From Sanderia malayensis (taxonomy: Eukaryota > Cnidaria > Scyphozoa > Semaeostomeae > Pelagiidae): 64,000 bases of DNA. Position numbers and translations under genes: made by a program. How positions within the stretch are numbered: the stretch's first letter is position 1; each line of letters opens with the position of its first letter. Positions 1 to 10,499 of the stretch are shown one piece after another. The notes under the pieces were generated by a model. It had not been told where the DNA came from and did no database searches. It was given only the letters and a program-made list of their open reading frames with translations. The DNA lies in assembly GCA_013076295.1 (NCBI GenBank), contig RQOL01000876.1, positions 6,126,214-6,190,213 on the forward strand, in the 5' to 3' direction.

Positions 1-1545
1 GGCCAGTTAGTGTTCTTCCGACTATTTCTAAAGTTTTCGAAAGAATAATGCATAGGCAAATTTCTGATTTTATCAAACCAAAACTATCGCAATTATTATG
101 CGGATTTCGCAAAAATTATAATACGCAACATGCCCTGATTCGTCTCATTAAAAAATGGAGGAATGCTTTGGATAAGGGGAGTAAAGTTGGAGCTGTTATG
201 ATAGACCTGTCAAAGGCATTCGATTGCATCAAACATGATTTATTAATTGCAAAATTATCTGCTTATGGTTTTAATCGCAGTGCCTTAGAGCTTGTCAATG
301 GCTATGGCTACTTGAAAAACAGATATCAAAGGGTTAAAGTGAACGGAAAGTTCAGTTCATGGAAAGAATTAAAATTAGGAGTTCCACGAGCACAAGGGTC
401 TGTGCTAGGGCCACTGCTATTTAATATCTTCATTAATGATTTTCTAACTTGTCTGAATGAATCTGAAGTTTGCAATGATGCTGATGATACTTCCATTTTT
501 GTTTGCGATAAAAATTTTGAAAATGTAATATCAAGATTAGAAACTGATCTTCCCGCAGTAAGCGAATGGTTCTCTCAAAACTTTATGAAACTAAATCAAG
601 AAAAAAGTCATTTTTTGACACTAGCAAATAGCGATGACGCAATAATGTCAGTCAGATTCGATATGACAGACATAGAATGCTCATCAGATGAAAAATTACT
701 TGGCGTCGTTATAGATGACCAGCTAAACTTTGAAAAACATATCAATAACATCTGTCGTAAAGCTGCAAATAAGCTCTCTGCTCTGGCACGTATATCCAAA
801 TACATGGACTCTGAAAAATTGAAATGTCTCATGAAAACATTTGTAATGAGTCAGTTTCAATATTGTCCATTAGTTTGGATGTGCCATGGTCGAAAGCTTA
901 ATCAGAAAATCAATAAAATCCACGAAAGAGCACTTAGAATTGCATACAAAGACTTCAATTCAGATTTTGAAGAACTTGTACGAAAAGACAGCGCTGTCAC
1001 AGTGCATGAAAAAAATCAACAGATCCTAGCAACAGAACTGTTTAAAAACAAACATCATTTGAGCCCGCTTTTTATGAAAGATATTTTTATAGAAAACAAT
1101 TTTTCTATAATCTGAGATGTGGCAACGGTTTTGAGAGGGGCTCTATTAAAACAGTGAAATACGGCACCGAATGTTTATCCTTTAGAGGGGCTCGACTTTG
1201 GCAAAATACACCCCCTGAAATAAACAATTGTTCGTCATTATTGCAATTTAAATCAATGATCAAAACCTGGACTTACCAAAATTGTGAATGTAGACTTTGT
1301 AAAACTTATATAACGAATCTGTGCTTTACTAAATTCAATCCTTTTTACTCAATTTTATTTTAGATCTATTGTTTCTGACATGCTTTTAAATGTAAATATG
1401 GTATTGTTTTTTGAATTTGTTTTTACCTTGAAATTTGTAATTTTAGTTTTTATTTTGTATCTTAGTTGGTATTAATTAGCTTTAGCTATTGTAAAAACCA
1501 ACTTTAAACAAATTGATAATAATAATAATAAAAATAATAATAATA
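1..1545 (+). mobile_element. LINE-A, 3' part of a non-LTR retrotransposon
   Basis: The window opens inside a non-LTR retrotransposon. It holds the RT domain and C-terminal part of ORF2, an AT-rich 3' UTR from about 1364, and a (TAA)n tail. The tail runs directly into the TAA-rich end of LINE-B ORF1 that is seen uninterrupted in the sibling units (for example around 38265). LINE-A has therefore inserted into, or primed on, that short TAA tract. The 5' part lies outside the window. The RT style suggests the jockey/CR1 group; the clade is an inference. Confidence 0.8.
3..1363 (+). pseudogene. LINE-A ORF2, reverse transcriptase and C-terminal region (frameshifted)
   Basis: The reading frame is open from the window edge to 1115 and continues in another frame to 1363. 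RT hallmarks are visible: an SKAFDCIKHDLL stretch (motif A, catalytic Asp), a GVP...QGSVLGPLLFNIFINDF stretch (motif B region) and ADDTSIF (motif C, catalytic Asp pair). The C-terminal part carries the RALRIAYKDF-type segment common in jockey/CR1-like ORF2. Damage: a frameshift near 1110 separates the last ~80 residues (continuing through ECLSFRGARLWQNTPPEI). There are also two apparent six-base insertions, one duplicating a Gly-Tyr pair near 300-312 and one adding Arg-Ala inside the GVP-QGS motif near 388-393. It is a dead copy of a cytoplasmic/nuclear RT that would copy LINE RNA at a nicked target. Confidence 0.85.
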
Positions 1546-1547
1546 AC
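1516..1547 (+). repeat. (TAA)n tail of LINE-A merging with LINE-B ORF1
   Basis: An imperfect TAA/ATA run forms the 3' tail of LINE-A. It is continuous with the native taataataacattc sequence of the array unit, so the exact junction cannot be placed. Confidence 0.8.
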
Positions 1548-1555
1548 ATTCTTTT

Positions 1556-2876
1556 TCAAATTTAGCTAACGACGGTCTACACATCAACCAGGGCGGAGCG
1601 CCCAAATTTGCAGGTAATTTAATTAATTTTATTAAATGCTGCTAAGGAAGTCGCAGCTCAAAATATGACCAAGGCGACAAGGAAAAATCAAAGCATAAGC
1701 CGCCTGTAGGGAAGAGAAATGGTCTTAAAATAGCTTTTTTAAACATCGTGTTCGTAAGAAAAAAGGGACATGAACTGACTCTGCTGCTTCACAATCGTGA
1801 AATTGACATCATAGGTCTCAGTGAAACGAGGCTAGATGAAAGGATAAGCAATTTTGAGGCCTTGATTCCTGGCTACCACAGTATAAGAAACGACCGTAAT
1901 ATAAACGGTGCTGGCGTAGCTATTTACATTAAAGACACCGTACCTAGTCCAGTAATTAAGTACAAATGCCACGATTTAGAACTTTTATGCTTGGAAATTA
2001 TGCAACACATTCCAAACCATTTTTCCTAGCACGCTGGTATCGACCCCCAAATTGGGAAGCTGTAGGCAAGCCCGAGCTATGGCCTGAGTAAAAACTGTTG
2101 CGTAATAAAACTACAATAGAAGTAAACAAAGCAATAGAAGGCTACTACAATAGGTGATAGACGAAAACGAAGGTAAACCTGAGAAAATGTGCAAGACCAT
2201 AAATAAAGTCTTGGATAAGACGAAGGATATGAAATCGATTAACAGTCTAAGGGCAAACAATAAGATATTAACTGAGAATCGGGAAAGAGCAAATGCCTTC
2301 AATGGTCACTTCCTTTCGGTTGGACCTGAACTTGCTCAAAAATAGAAAGTAAGGTAGGTGATGATCTAATCAAACACATACCACAAAACATCCAAACTAT
2401 ATTTTCTTCAAAGAAATAACCTTGCATCGCGTTTTGCTCTCACTACAGCAGCTAAAAATGGCAAGGCAAGTGGACAGGGATAAAATACCTACCACGCTTG
2501 TCAAAGATGCATCTGAGCAAATCGCTTTACCTTTAACAATGGTCTTCAAAGCCGCTCTAGATAATGGTATATTCCTGAACTGTGGAAATTAGCGAGGGTA
2601 GCACCGATTTATAAATCAAGAGCGAGAGATGATGAAAATAATTATAGACCAATCTCTGTTCTTGGCATCTTTCCTCGAATTTTTGAAAAAATCACTCATA
2701 ATCAGCTTTTCGAGTATCTTGATGTAAGTAACACCCTTACTAAAAATCAATATGCCTTTCGGAAATTTCATTCGACGATTACTTCAATGTTTGGCAGTAG
2801 AGATTATTGGTTGCAAAATGTCGACAATCGGAATATCAACATGACTTTATTTCTTGACCTAAAACATTATTGATTA
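1556..2876 (+). pseudogene. LINE-B ORF1 tail and ORF2 remnant, unit U1
   Basis: The first ~90 bases are the end of ORF1, including the block-V-like DGLHINQGG region, out of frame here. ORF2 follows with the endonuclease start (DIIGLSETRLDERIS, GAGVAIYIKD). About 650 bp present in siblings is missing between about 2048 and 2052, removing the YRPP, GDANCD and VDH endonuclease motifs. The remaining RT finger segment ends at LTLFLDLK-type sequence, just where RT motif A should appear. Several stops and frameshifts are present. Confidence 0.8.
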
Positions 2877-2879
2877 TTC

Positions 2880-2941
2880 AACAATAGATTATTGATCGAA
2901 CAATAGATCATTCAATAATCTATTGTTCCATCACCGGTGAT
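2880..2941. repeat. Hairpin (16-bp arms) plus 12-bp palindrome, unit U1
   Basis: AACAATAGATTATTGA at 2880-2895 is the exact reverse complement of 2912-2927, with a 16-base loop. The perfect palindrome ATCACCGGTGAT follows at 2930-2941. The structure sits exactly where LINE-B ORF2 breaks off, so it marks the junction between LINE-derived sequence and the next module. Confidence 0.9.
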
Positions 2942-2984
2942 GATTGGTTGTCTTTGCGCTATACCGATCATTCACCTCTTTTCT

Positions 2985-3020
2985 GATTGGCCAATTTCGA
3001 TCCTCTTCTGGGTATAATAA
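2985..3020 (+). promoter_or_regulatory. CCAAT/TATA-like patch
   Basis: GATTGGCCAAT at 2985-2995 is followed by GGTATAATAA ending at 3020, the spacing and order expected of a Pol II core promoter reading rightward. It is conserved in every unit (for example 15200-15235, 40340-40375). No plus-strand gene follows, so it may be the remnant of an LTR promoter. Function is inferred only from motif resemblance. Confidence 0.3.
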
Positions 3021-3535
3021 TTTGTTAGGTTTTCATTTTCGTTCTCCTTCTGACGTACTATTCCGATGAGTGTCAGACGAAAAACTCTAGTGGTTATTAT
3101 GTTTCAAAGCTATTTTGATTTACATTATGATTTCAGTCATCATTTTGCAGTTTGACCATTCGGTTGGTACTGCCTGGTGTACCGGCCGCACATTTGCACG
3201 GCAAATCGGGACAACCCACCGTAAAAGCTAATTAATACTCAAGCAATCCGGGCCGGTGGGCTAACCGCCCAATTTCTTGAGATAACATTAGGTATTTTAA
3301 AATTAACACCTTTTGGTAATTATTCTCGGACCGTCCACCGGCCATTTCGTCCGGGTGCCAATTTGCGGTTTTCACCCATTTTATAATGTTTTGTTTTTAA
3401 CCAAACCTTCTGCCCTTCCCTTTTAATGAATAGCACAAAAATTGCGATTGTACTGTTGCTGCATTTGGACTTTACTTACTTCCAGTCCTTCAATTGCATG
3501 ATTATAAATATCGTTTATTGTAACGCAAAGTTCCT
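3021..3535. other. Non-coding interval of U1
   Basis: No open frame of note. The right part, on the minus strand, is the degraded downstream continuation of the integrase fragment (the GENRKLAPRRNGPW-like segment). The rest may be old LTR sequence, but no terminal repeats could be recognised. Confidence 0.4.
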
Positions 3536-3908
3536 TTAGAGGTAGTCGCTTGGAGAGTTATGATCAAACCGCTCATGGCGACCATTTTGAAAAACAACGT
3601 CTTCAGGTAAAGCAGCTGATCTGCCAAATATAACATTGTACGGCACGCAATTTGTAGCTTTACTGATTGTAGTATTTAAAGCAAAAAAAAGTCGATGGAG
3701 AATATTGCGCCATTGAGTCTCTTGAATACGACGATGCAAGAAAACTGATCTTGACATGTCTTTGACAGTGCGCATGTTCCTCTCGGCAAAGCCATTGCCT
3801 TGGCTGTGATACGCTGATGATGTTCTTTTTTCGATGCCAGCGTCGTACAAATGTGCCGTCCACATTAGAGCCTTGATCGGAAAGTAAATACAAAGGAATG
3901 CAGTTCAC
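3536..3908 (-). pseudogene. Retroviral-type integrase core fragment, unit U1
   Basis: Two overlapping minus-strand frames carry an rve-type integrase core. One has LLSDQGSNVDG with the second catalytic Asp. The other has AYHSQGNGFAERNMRTVKD with the catalytic Glu. A frameshift between them is shared by every unit, so the fragment was already dead before the array amplified. The fragment resembles Ty3/Gypsy Pol; the N-terminal zinc-binding part and the RT are absent. Confidence 0.8.
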
Positions 3909-3949
3909 ATAAATCCAATTGTTGTAAATCCAAAAGGAACAGGCTCAAA

Positions 3950-4960
3950 CGTTCATTTTTGGATTGGAATGAGGTTACTAAGTATGATATCACTTTGCAA
4001 ATTTTTCATTGGATAAAATGTAAACTTGTTGAAACAATAAACAACATGACGTGCCATACTAGACGCTGGGCAGGGCAAGACCACGAGCACGATTACGCAC
4101 TGTGAGGGGGTATTTTTGACTTGTTGTTGGAAGCATCAGGTGAAAAGAAGAAAGTTTTCTAGCTGTATGCTTATACAACTAATACAACAATTATATTACT
4201 TCATTTTTTTGGAAAATGCAAGTTTGAGAAATTTGATGAAACAAGATCGAACATTGAAGTCACAATGTTTGCTTGAGTGGTTTTAAAACCAATGTTTTTC
4301 TATTTTACTGCGTTCAATCCTGAACATTAAATAAACTTTTCCCCACGACAAGAACGCCACTCCTGTGTTCTTGTCGAAATAAAAATGGCCTTTTGGGACT
4401 TTTTCGATTCGGGCCACGAATAAAAGTTGATAACCAGCAGATAAGCCAACTAAATGGCGTTTCTCAATGCTTCTGAAACGTCTCACTGCACTGCAGCAAA
4501 GATTACCGCCATTGATGAATTTACAATAAAGCCAGCATGCGGCTAAACGGAGAAGGATTTAAGGCCACGCGCAGGCTAGAATCCGACAAACATCTTCAGA
4601 TAAAAACAAACATACATCTTCACAAGATTTTTTCTCGAGAAGTACTCGTTCCGCTACGCAGTAGCAACAACCGCAAGCGGCTTTGAACATCTAGTGATAG
4701 GCATAGGTTGACTATACACACCTAACGTTGAATAAACTTTGAGGATTTTTTAATTCAACTTAACAGCTCCTCGACATAGCAAGCCCTTAATGGCAATATA
4801 TAATAATCCGAAACTAGGTAAAAGGGGCGGTACGTGTCAAATCAAAACAAACTCATGTAGAAATGTTGGTCATAATAATTAAAAAGTGAACGTGAGTAAG
4901 GTACATGAATTTGCAATCAGCTATTTAACTACATGTTGTTCATGCATTACACAGCAGCCA
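3950..4960. other. Non-coding interval of U1 between integrase fragment and precursor gene
   Basis: No supportable gene. It includes a plus-strand stretch near 4120-4300 conserved among units that could be a decayed gag but lacks diagnostic motifs. The right half is the 3' flank of the minus-strand precursor gene. In this unit the flank lacks the perfect 16-bp-arm hairpin found in U3-U7. Confidence 0.5.
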
Positions 4961-5099
4961 ATCTATTTTCCCCAGCGTCTGAAGCTAAATCTTCTGAAGC
5001 GGTATCTTCTGTAGCTGATGCGTCTGAAGCGATATCTTCTGTAGCTGATGCGCCTGAAGCGATATCTTCTGTAGCTGATGCGTCTGAAGCTAACACGTC

Positions 5100-5721
5100 T
5101 CAAGCGAACACGTCTGAAGCTAACTCGTCTGAAGCTGACACGCCTGAAGCTGACACGTCTGAAGCTGACACGTCTGAAGCTGACACGTCTGAAGCTGAGT
5201 CTGCTTCTGGGTCTGCTTGATCGGACAAATCCTCATTTGGATCTCCCGGCAGAACCAATGGTCAAATATTTAGTTAACGCAACGTTAATTGCGCTCATCA
5301 AATTTACATATTGAATTATAGAATTGACTTACTGTTTTCTATTTCAGTCTCATCTTCATCCTCACTTGGCTCTTCCGACTCATCAGCATCCGACTCAGAT
5401 TCTGGATCAGCATCGGACTGAGATCCTGGACCAGCATCAACAGCGCCATCAGATTCAGCATCGGATTCGGCATCAGGGGCTTCTTTTGCTTGATCTTGCT
5501 GTTCCTCTGCCGCACCTACAAGATAAAACAACATTTCATCGAACTTTTCCGCCCAACGTATCTATCATACAAGGCAGTAGCTATGATACTATGCAAAACA
5601 AATATAGTACAGTTGACGATTTTATGAAAAGGCGATAGAGAAAGATTAATAACGCCGTAAATTTACCGAGTTGGCAGAAAACCAACACGAGCAGAAGGAT
5701 TGCCAAGAAAATTGACTTCAT
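5100..5721 (-). CDS. Secreted repeat precursor, copy 1 (acidic-frame variant)
   Basis: Three minus-strand exons can be traced: 5667-5721, 5333-5515 and 5100-5242, with GT donors and AG acceptors, giving about 126 residues. Exon 1 encodes a hydrophobic signal peptide starting MKSIFLAILLL. Exon 2 is dominated by Asp, Glu, Ser and Ala. Exon 3 differs from the other copies. After ...SDQADP it reads the 15-bp repeats as S-A-S-D-V pentads (acidic) rather than R-R pentads, and it ends at TGA 5102-5100. The usual CAG acceptor is changed to CGG, leaving a GAG acceptor three bases further on in the same frame. About 120 bp of upstream sequence present in the other copies is missing at about 5766, including their candidate promoter. 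It may be silent. Function is not recognised. Confidence 0.6.
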
Positions 5722-6235
5722 CTTCAGCTTGAATGAGCCACAAACCAATCTGTCACTTCAAATGAAACGACCGGAACGATTATTGGAGTGACTTGATTGG
5801 CAATGTGCAGTGAAATTTATGTGGCACTAAACAATAGAAAATTCCAATCGTCATCGGAATAACAGAGGAAGAACTTCCCAGAGCTTCTCCCTCAAAACAA
5901 AGCAGTTACCAAGTGACAAATATACAAACAAGTGCTAGCATAATTTCATTTGTTGCCTCTTTGATGTAAAATCAAACCCTTTTTCTCCTACCCTTTGTTC
6001 GAAGGAAGTATTTTTTCTCTTTATGAGAGAGGAAGAATTGGTAAGAACGTCTTTGTTAGTAACAATGGGAAATTTCATTAGCCGCAATGTTGATCATGAT
6101 TGAAATCCGCACAGAGTTGATTAGCAAAGCCATGAACAACAAGCAAAGCAAAGGTAAAACACATCACTCCATCGCTGCAGAAAAGCACTACATTCTAAGA
6201 AGAAAAAAGCGAACAACAATCCATCACAGACTGCC

Positions 6236-6722
6236 ATGGCAACAACCAGGCACCCCACAAGAAAAACAAAGGTGACAATTGTTGGAGACTCACAACTCCT
6301 GAGAATTAATGAGGAGAAAAATTAACAATGACAAGCACCATCAAGTTGAAATACGAGCACAATCAGAAATGAAAATCAAGCAAGCGGTGAACAAGGCTTG
6401 TAAAACCGATAGTGACGTCATAATTGTACACGCTGCAACTAACGACTTGAGATCATCAGCGCCAGAAAAACTTGTGTCAGAAATCACGAACACATTGAAA
6501 TCCATCCAAGAAAAGAACCCCACATCAAAGATAGCTTTCTCCTCCATATTCAGACGACAAGACAAAGAGCTGAATGCGAAAGCCACGAAACTGGACAAGA
6601 TGCTCGAACAAGAACTGATGGTCAATGGATTTGACATTAATGATAATAATAACATTCTTTTTCAAATTTAGCTCACGGCGGTCTACACATCAACCAGGGT
6701 GGGGCGCGCAAATTTGCAGGTA
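6236..6722 (+). pseudogene. LINE-B ORF1, SGNH-esterase-like, unit U2
   Basis: Starting at the MATTRHPT-type ATG, a frame with VTIVGDSQLLRI (block I, Gly-Asp-Ser nucleophile motif) is followed, after a frameshift near 6315, by VIIVHAATNDLRSS (block III-like Asn-Asp). The DGLHIN block V lies out of frame beyond 6668. SGNH/GDSL esterase domains are known in ORF1 of some CR1/L2-type LINEs. The frameshifts make this copy non-functional. Confidence 0.65.
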
Positions 6723-7090
6723 TTTTAATTCTCAATTCCTGCCTGTCATGGATTGTTGTTAATAATTTTGTAGCCCCCAGATAAATTAATTAACGTTTAG
6801 GTGACAAGAAGCCAAATCAATGGCGGAGCGCCACTATCTATGCGAAAAGGACTTAACATGTTATAGCATAGGAACGCGAATACGGCATACGTCAATTCTC
6901 TTTAACCAATAAGAATACGGCAAACACACTCGTGACTCACACCTAGCATTCAGAACAAATCATATGTTTTTCTGATTCTCCCCTCACTTGAATTGCGTGT
7001 TCCGTGCTAGAGACACACGAGCTCGAATTCTTATTCAAGACAAAATTTACCAACTTTTGAGCGACAAGATTATTATTTACCGTTACTATT

Positions 7091-7474
7091 ATGCTGAAAG
7101 CAAGTGTCAGTAAAAAACGACGTAGTCGTCGAAGTACGACAATGGCTTCGACCATGGCGTCGACCACTAGCTCTCACAACGTGCACACAGAACCAACTTC
7201 ATCACAAGTCATTGCCGAATCACCCTCCCAGCTGTCAGAAGAGCACATCCAGCAAATCAAAGCAATCGTGAAAAACTCGATTGAAACCAGTCTGTCCAGA
7301 GTCGCACAAGAAGCAGCTAAAGTCGCTGTTGAGCTCGCACTGACCAACCGATCATCTCCAACAACCGCACTTCAGCACACAAACGAAACACAGCCGTCCA
7401 CCCAACGCCGATCATCACCGATCCCAAGCCATGGATGCAGGTTTTTACGCCCGAAATCCCAAGTGCTTACGTGA
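7091..7474 (+). pseudogene. DIRS-like gag-type ORF, element 1
   Basis: A 127-codon frame beginning MLKASVSKKRRSRRS, with Ser/Thr-rich and Gln/Glu-rich stretches, runs into ...SHGCRFLRPKSQ. A second frame then continues with YVRSIQGGEFF. Position and composition fit the first ORF of a DIRS-type element. The same ORF with few changes is at 19867-20250. No catalytic motif is visible. Confidence 0.5.
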
Positions 7475-7579
7475 GAAGCATTCAAGGGGGTGAGTTTTTT
7501 TTTGATATTTCTAACTGCTCCCTGAAAATGTGTCCCAGCTGGAAAATTCATGTCCTGATTACAACAGCGGAGGTGCCCT

Positions 7580-8455
7580 ATGCCGAGCTCAGTTATGCCT
7601 CCCTCTACACTGCATATATGTAACAAGGCCGAATGTGGTGGATCTCCCCCCGTATTGCCTGCTCAAAGGATCCAGTACCTTCAATCCAACCTGTCCCCCC
7701 AGGAAACCCAGCCTCATACCATTCAGATGAACAACCCACCAGACGTCCACACCGAATATAACTTTTCTACTTCTGAGTATGTCGGTAATTTTGATTGTAA
7801 TGTTGTTAAAACACCTATATTGATTGATAATTCGTATGATTCGCTTTCCGGCAACCCAGACCCCCGGTTTGTAGATGACTTATGTAATCAGCTTTGCTAT
7901 GGAGCTGGTGTCGGTTACGTATTTCGCAGCCTGCCTACTGCCTTTGAGCACCCCGATATTGTCTCAAAAAACATCCAGCAGGAAGACCTGCTGGTCCGCA
8001 TAAGTAGCCCCTTTTCAGCCCCGCCCCGTTTCCGAACTTTCAAGTTTTGCCTATCGGGCTCGTGCCTAAGAAAAACCCAGCTAAATTTCACACTATTTTT
8101 ACTATCTCACCCCCGACATGGTAGCTCTATCAATTCAAATATCGACAAAACATTTTTTCTCTACGACCTACGTCACTATTGCCGATCCCATCTCTGCTCT
8201 TCGTTCTCTTGGCCAGGGCTCTTACATGGCTAAGACTGACATAGAGGCTGTTTTCAGACAAATCCCGGTCCCCCTGACGATTGGGAACTCCTTGGTATGA
8301 AATGGAAAGGAAAATACTATTTTGACAAAGTTATACCCTTCGGCCTTCGAAGTACCCCGTTCATTTTCAAGCCCCTTCCGGAAGCCCTGGAATGGAGATG
8401 GAGTCTAACTAATAAATGCGGCATTTCATTTGTTATTCCTCTCTTAGATGTTTTT
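7580..8455 (+). pseudogene. DIRS-like reverse transcriptase, N-terminal half, element 1
   Basis: Alternating frames spell a DIRS-type RT: HPDIVSKNIQQEDLL, LSHPRHGSSINSNIDK, ISALRSLGQGSYMAKTDIEA (motif A Asp), WELLGMKWKGKYYFDK and FGLRSTPF. At least three frameshifts separate these blocks. The segment stops just at the catalytic LLD region (ISFVIPLLDVF), where a stop and the fold-back element follow. It is dead. Confidence 0.7.
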
Positions 8456-8518
8456 TGATCATTGTACCAGCTTTTTCACAGGGGGACGCCAGTAGGAGAA
8501 GAAGTGGGTGTCCGAGGA

Positions 8519-9782
8519 CACGCATGCGCAGTAGAATTTTTATTTTATTTTAGTGTTATGATCACGCATGCGCGAGAGTCTTCGAGAATTGAAAAGAGCA
8601 TGAACAGTAAAAAATAATCGAAAACGACAGGTTGTGGAAAGTTAGTTTGAAGTTGCAAAACATCGCCAAAGCTGATAAAATACCCATAAAAAGCTTAATA
8701 ACTAAAAAACGGTTTTGTTTATGAAAAAGATTTTTACACCAATAAAAAGAAAATCTCTTGGTTATACTGAATGAATTATTTTATATTTTTCATGCACTTA
8801 TAAGATGATAAGAATTTCCCCTGACGTCACATTGAAAGATTTTTCTAGAAACAGAAAATCTCTGCAATCTGCTTGGCTGATAGCCAAGATTTCGAGTCAT
8901 TTTAAAACAAAACTTGAAATGGACATTATTCAAAACAAAATGTGCAAGCTGTTAAAGAAACTATTTTAACACGTTTCAAGAAGAAAGACGCCATGAAAAA
9001 GAGGCCATTTTCTGCATTAGCAAACAATAATATCTAAACCTTTTTATAAGCATTGTTATATCCTACTATATGGAGATGCTGGAGTACTATTAAATGCAAG
9101 TTCATTCACAGCAGCATCCTCAGAATCACTAGCTTCCTCTTCTTCGTCATTCTTAGCTTGACGTATGATGAGATATTTTCTTTTCTCAATAGCATAATCT
9201 AAGGCCTCTTGCATATCCATATCATCTTCCCTCTGTGCTTTTTGCATCGTTGCTATAACTGCAGTTACAACATCATCATTTTCAAAACTTCTATTATATA
9301 AAAATCTACGTTTGAAAACTTGCAATATGTTTTCATCTTCATCCACTTTCTTACGCATAGAAGGCCATACATTCCCTAAAGGAAGATCCTCATCAGTGTT
9401 GACAGTTTCATCATTATCATGATCACTTTCAACTTCTATCTCATCATCTGAGTCAGACTCTTCACTGCTCTCCTCGTGCATCTCTTCTTCATGTCGTGTA
9501 ACATTACTTTTATACTTGATAATTCACATTGAATTCACATTGATCACATTTATACTGATTCATGGCTAGCTGTTTACTTATAATTACCAACTAACTCTTA
9601 AATCCCTGAATTCTAGAGTCTCAACTCGCTTGATTTTATAGATAAGTTCCTCCATTCAATATGATACGGGAGAGGGACTGAATGATATTTCCGAATAAAC
9701 AGAACTTAATCCTTGGATAATGCTAACTAATCCTGATTAATGACTACTCCATTCTAGCTAATCATTCCTAGTCATTACCTTC
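8519..9782 (-). repeat. Left arm of fold-back element
   Basis: About 1.26 kb, complementary to 10500-11925. It lacks about 150 bp present in the right arm (near 11460-11640). It carries a short T/A-rich insertion near 8537-8560 and the damaged zinc-finger gene copy. Confidence 0.85.
9056..9563 (-). pseudogene. C2H2 zinc-finger/acidic protein, broken left-arm copy
   Basis: This is the reverse-complement counterpart of the right-arm gene. The acidic C-terminal 141 codons (9056-9481) are open. The zinc-finger-coding start at 9563 is disrupted by a short duplication of the AATGTGAATT sequence, which shifts the frame after the second Cys. Other differences are missense (for example Lys to Glu, and NDDVV versus NVAVV). 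Confidence 0.75.
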
Positions 9783-10499
9783 CAGCAGTACTGTGGAGGG
9801 TGTTCATTCGGGATCAACTGAAGATTAATAAAATCTAGGCAAGGATTAATAAGGATTGGGTTATGATAAGAAATTATTAGTCAGGATTAGTAAGGATAAA
9901 TGTTGAATGGATAAAGCCAGGATCAGTTAAAGATCAACTAATGATTATGTAATGACTAGCTATGATTAGTAATGAATAGTTAGGATTAGAAGGATCTGTT
10001 AAGGACCAACTAATGATGAGGTTATGATTAAGAATGATTAGTAAGGATTCGTAAGGATTAGTTAAGGAACAACTAAGGATCAGGTAGTGATTAGGAATGA
10101 TTGGTAAGGACTAGTAAGGATCAACTGATGATCTGCTAATGATTAAGTATGATTGGTAAGGATTAATGAGGATCAGCTAAGGATCAACTGATGATCAGGT
10201 AATGATTATGTATGATTGGTAAGGATTGGTGAGGATCAGCTAAGGATCAAGTAATGATAAGGTAATGATTAGGGATAATTAGTTAGGATTAGTGAGGATC
10301 AGTTAAGGATCAAGTAATGATAAAGTAATGATTAGGGATGATTAGTTAGGATTAGTGAGGATCAGTTAAGGATCAAATAATTATAAGGTAATGATTAGGG
10401 ATGATTGGTTAGGATTAGTGAGGATCAGTTAAGGATCAAGTAATGATAAGGTAATGATTAGGAATGATAATCAAGGATGTATTGAGGATCAAGTATTGA
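9783..10499. repeat. Degenerate tandem repeats between fold-back arms
   Basis: The spacer is made of short related words (aaggatcag, taatgatta, ggattagtg) organised into a higher-order period of about 63 bp, clearest at 10240-10450. No coding potential is visible. Confidence 0.85.

Larger units (their letters stand above)
1546..5760. repeat. Array unit U1 (left-truncated)
   Basis: First of seven same-orientation copies of the composite unit. It starts inside the end of LINE-B ORF1 where LINE-A joined. It contains an internally deleted LINE-B ORF2, the hairpin, the integrase fragment and precursor gene copy 1. U1 lacks the 3' flank hairpin seen in U3-U7 and keeps the 22-bp stretch (after gatgagtgt, near 3070) that U4-U7 have lost. 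Confidence 0.85.

Noticed and set aside
2880..2941. Hairpin as a transcription terminator
   Set aside because: No U run and a eukaryotic context; better described as a junction inverted repeat.
4283..4486. Minus-strand 67-codon ORF in the interval before copy 1 and related frames in other units
   Set aside because: The frame is not conserved among units (U4-U7 read a different frame), and no motif is recognised.
4933..5220. Plus-strand ORFs of SEA/SVADA repeats opposite exon 3 in each unit
   Set aside because: They are the antisense of the 15-bp repeats. They have no signal peptide or splice context, while the minus strand supplies three well-formed exons with conserved splice sites.
5078..5314. 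Plus-strand basic ORF with KLTR repeats
   Set aside because: Third frame of the same repeat tract, with no supporting context. Open frames are expected from a 15-bp repeat lacking stops.
5316..5534. Exon 2 read as a stand-alone acidic gene starting MLFYLVG
   Set aside because: That Met and the following codons lie in intron 1 sequence ending TTGTAG. Splicing to the signal-peptide exon explains the frame better.
6341..6655. Minus-strand Leu/Ser-rich ORFs opposite LINE-B ORF1 in several units
   Set aside because: Antisense shadows of the esterase-like frame, which carries recognisable blocks.
9783..10499. CRISPR-like array in the repeat-rich loop
   Set aside because: No constant repeat with unique spacers. 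The repeats are degenerate and contiguous in a eukaryotic element.
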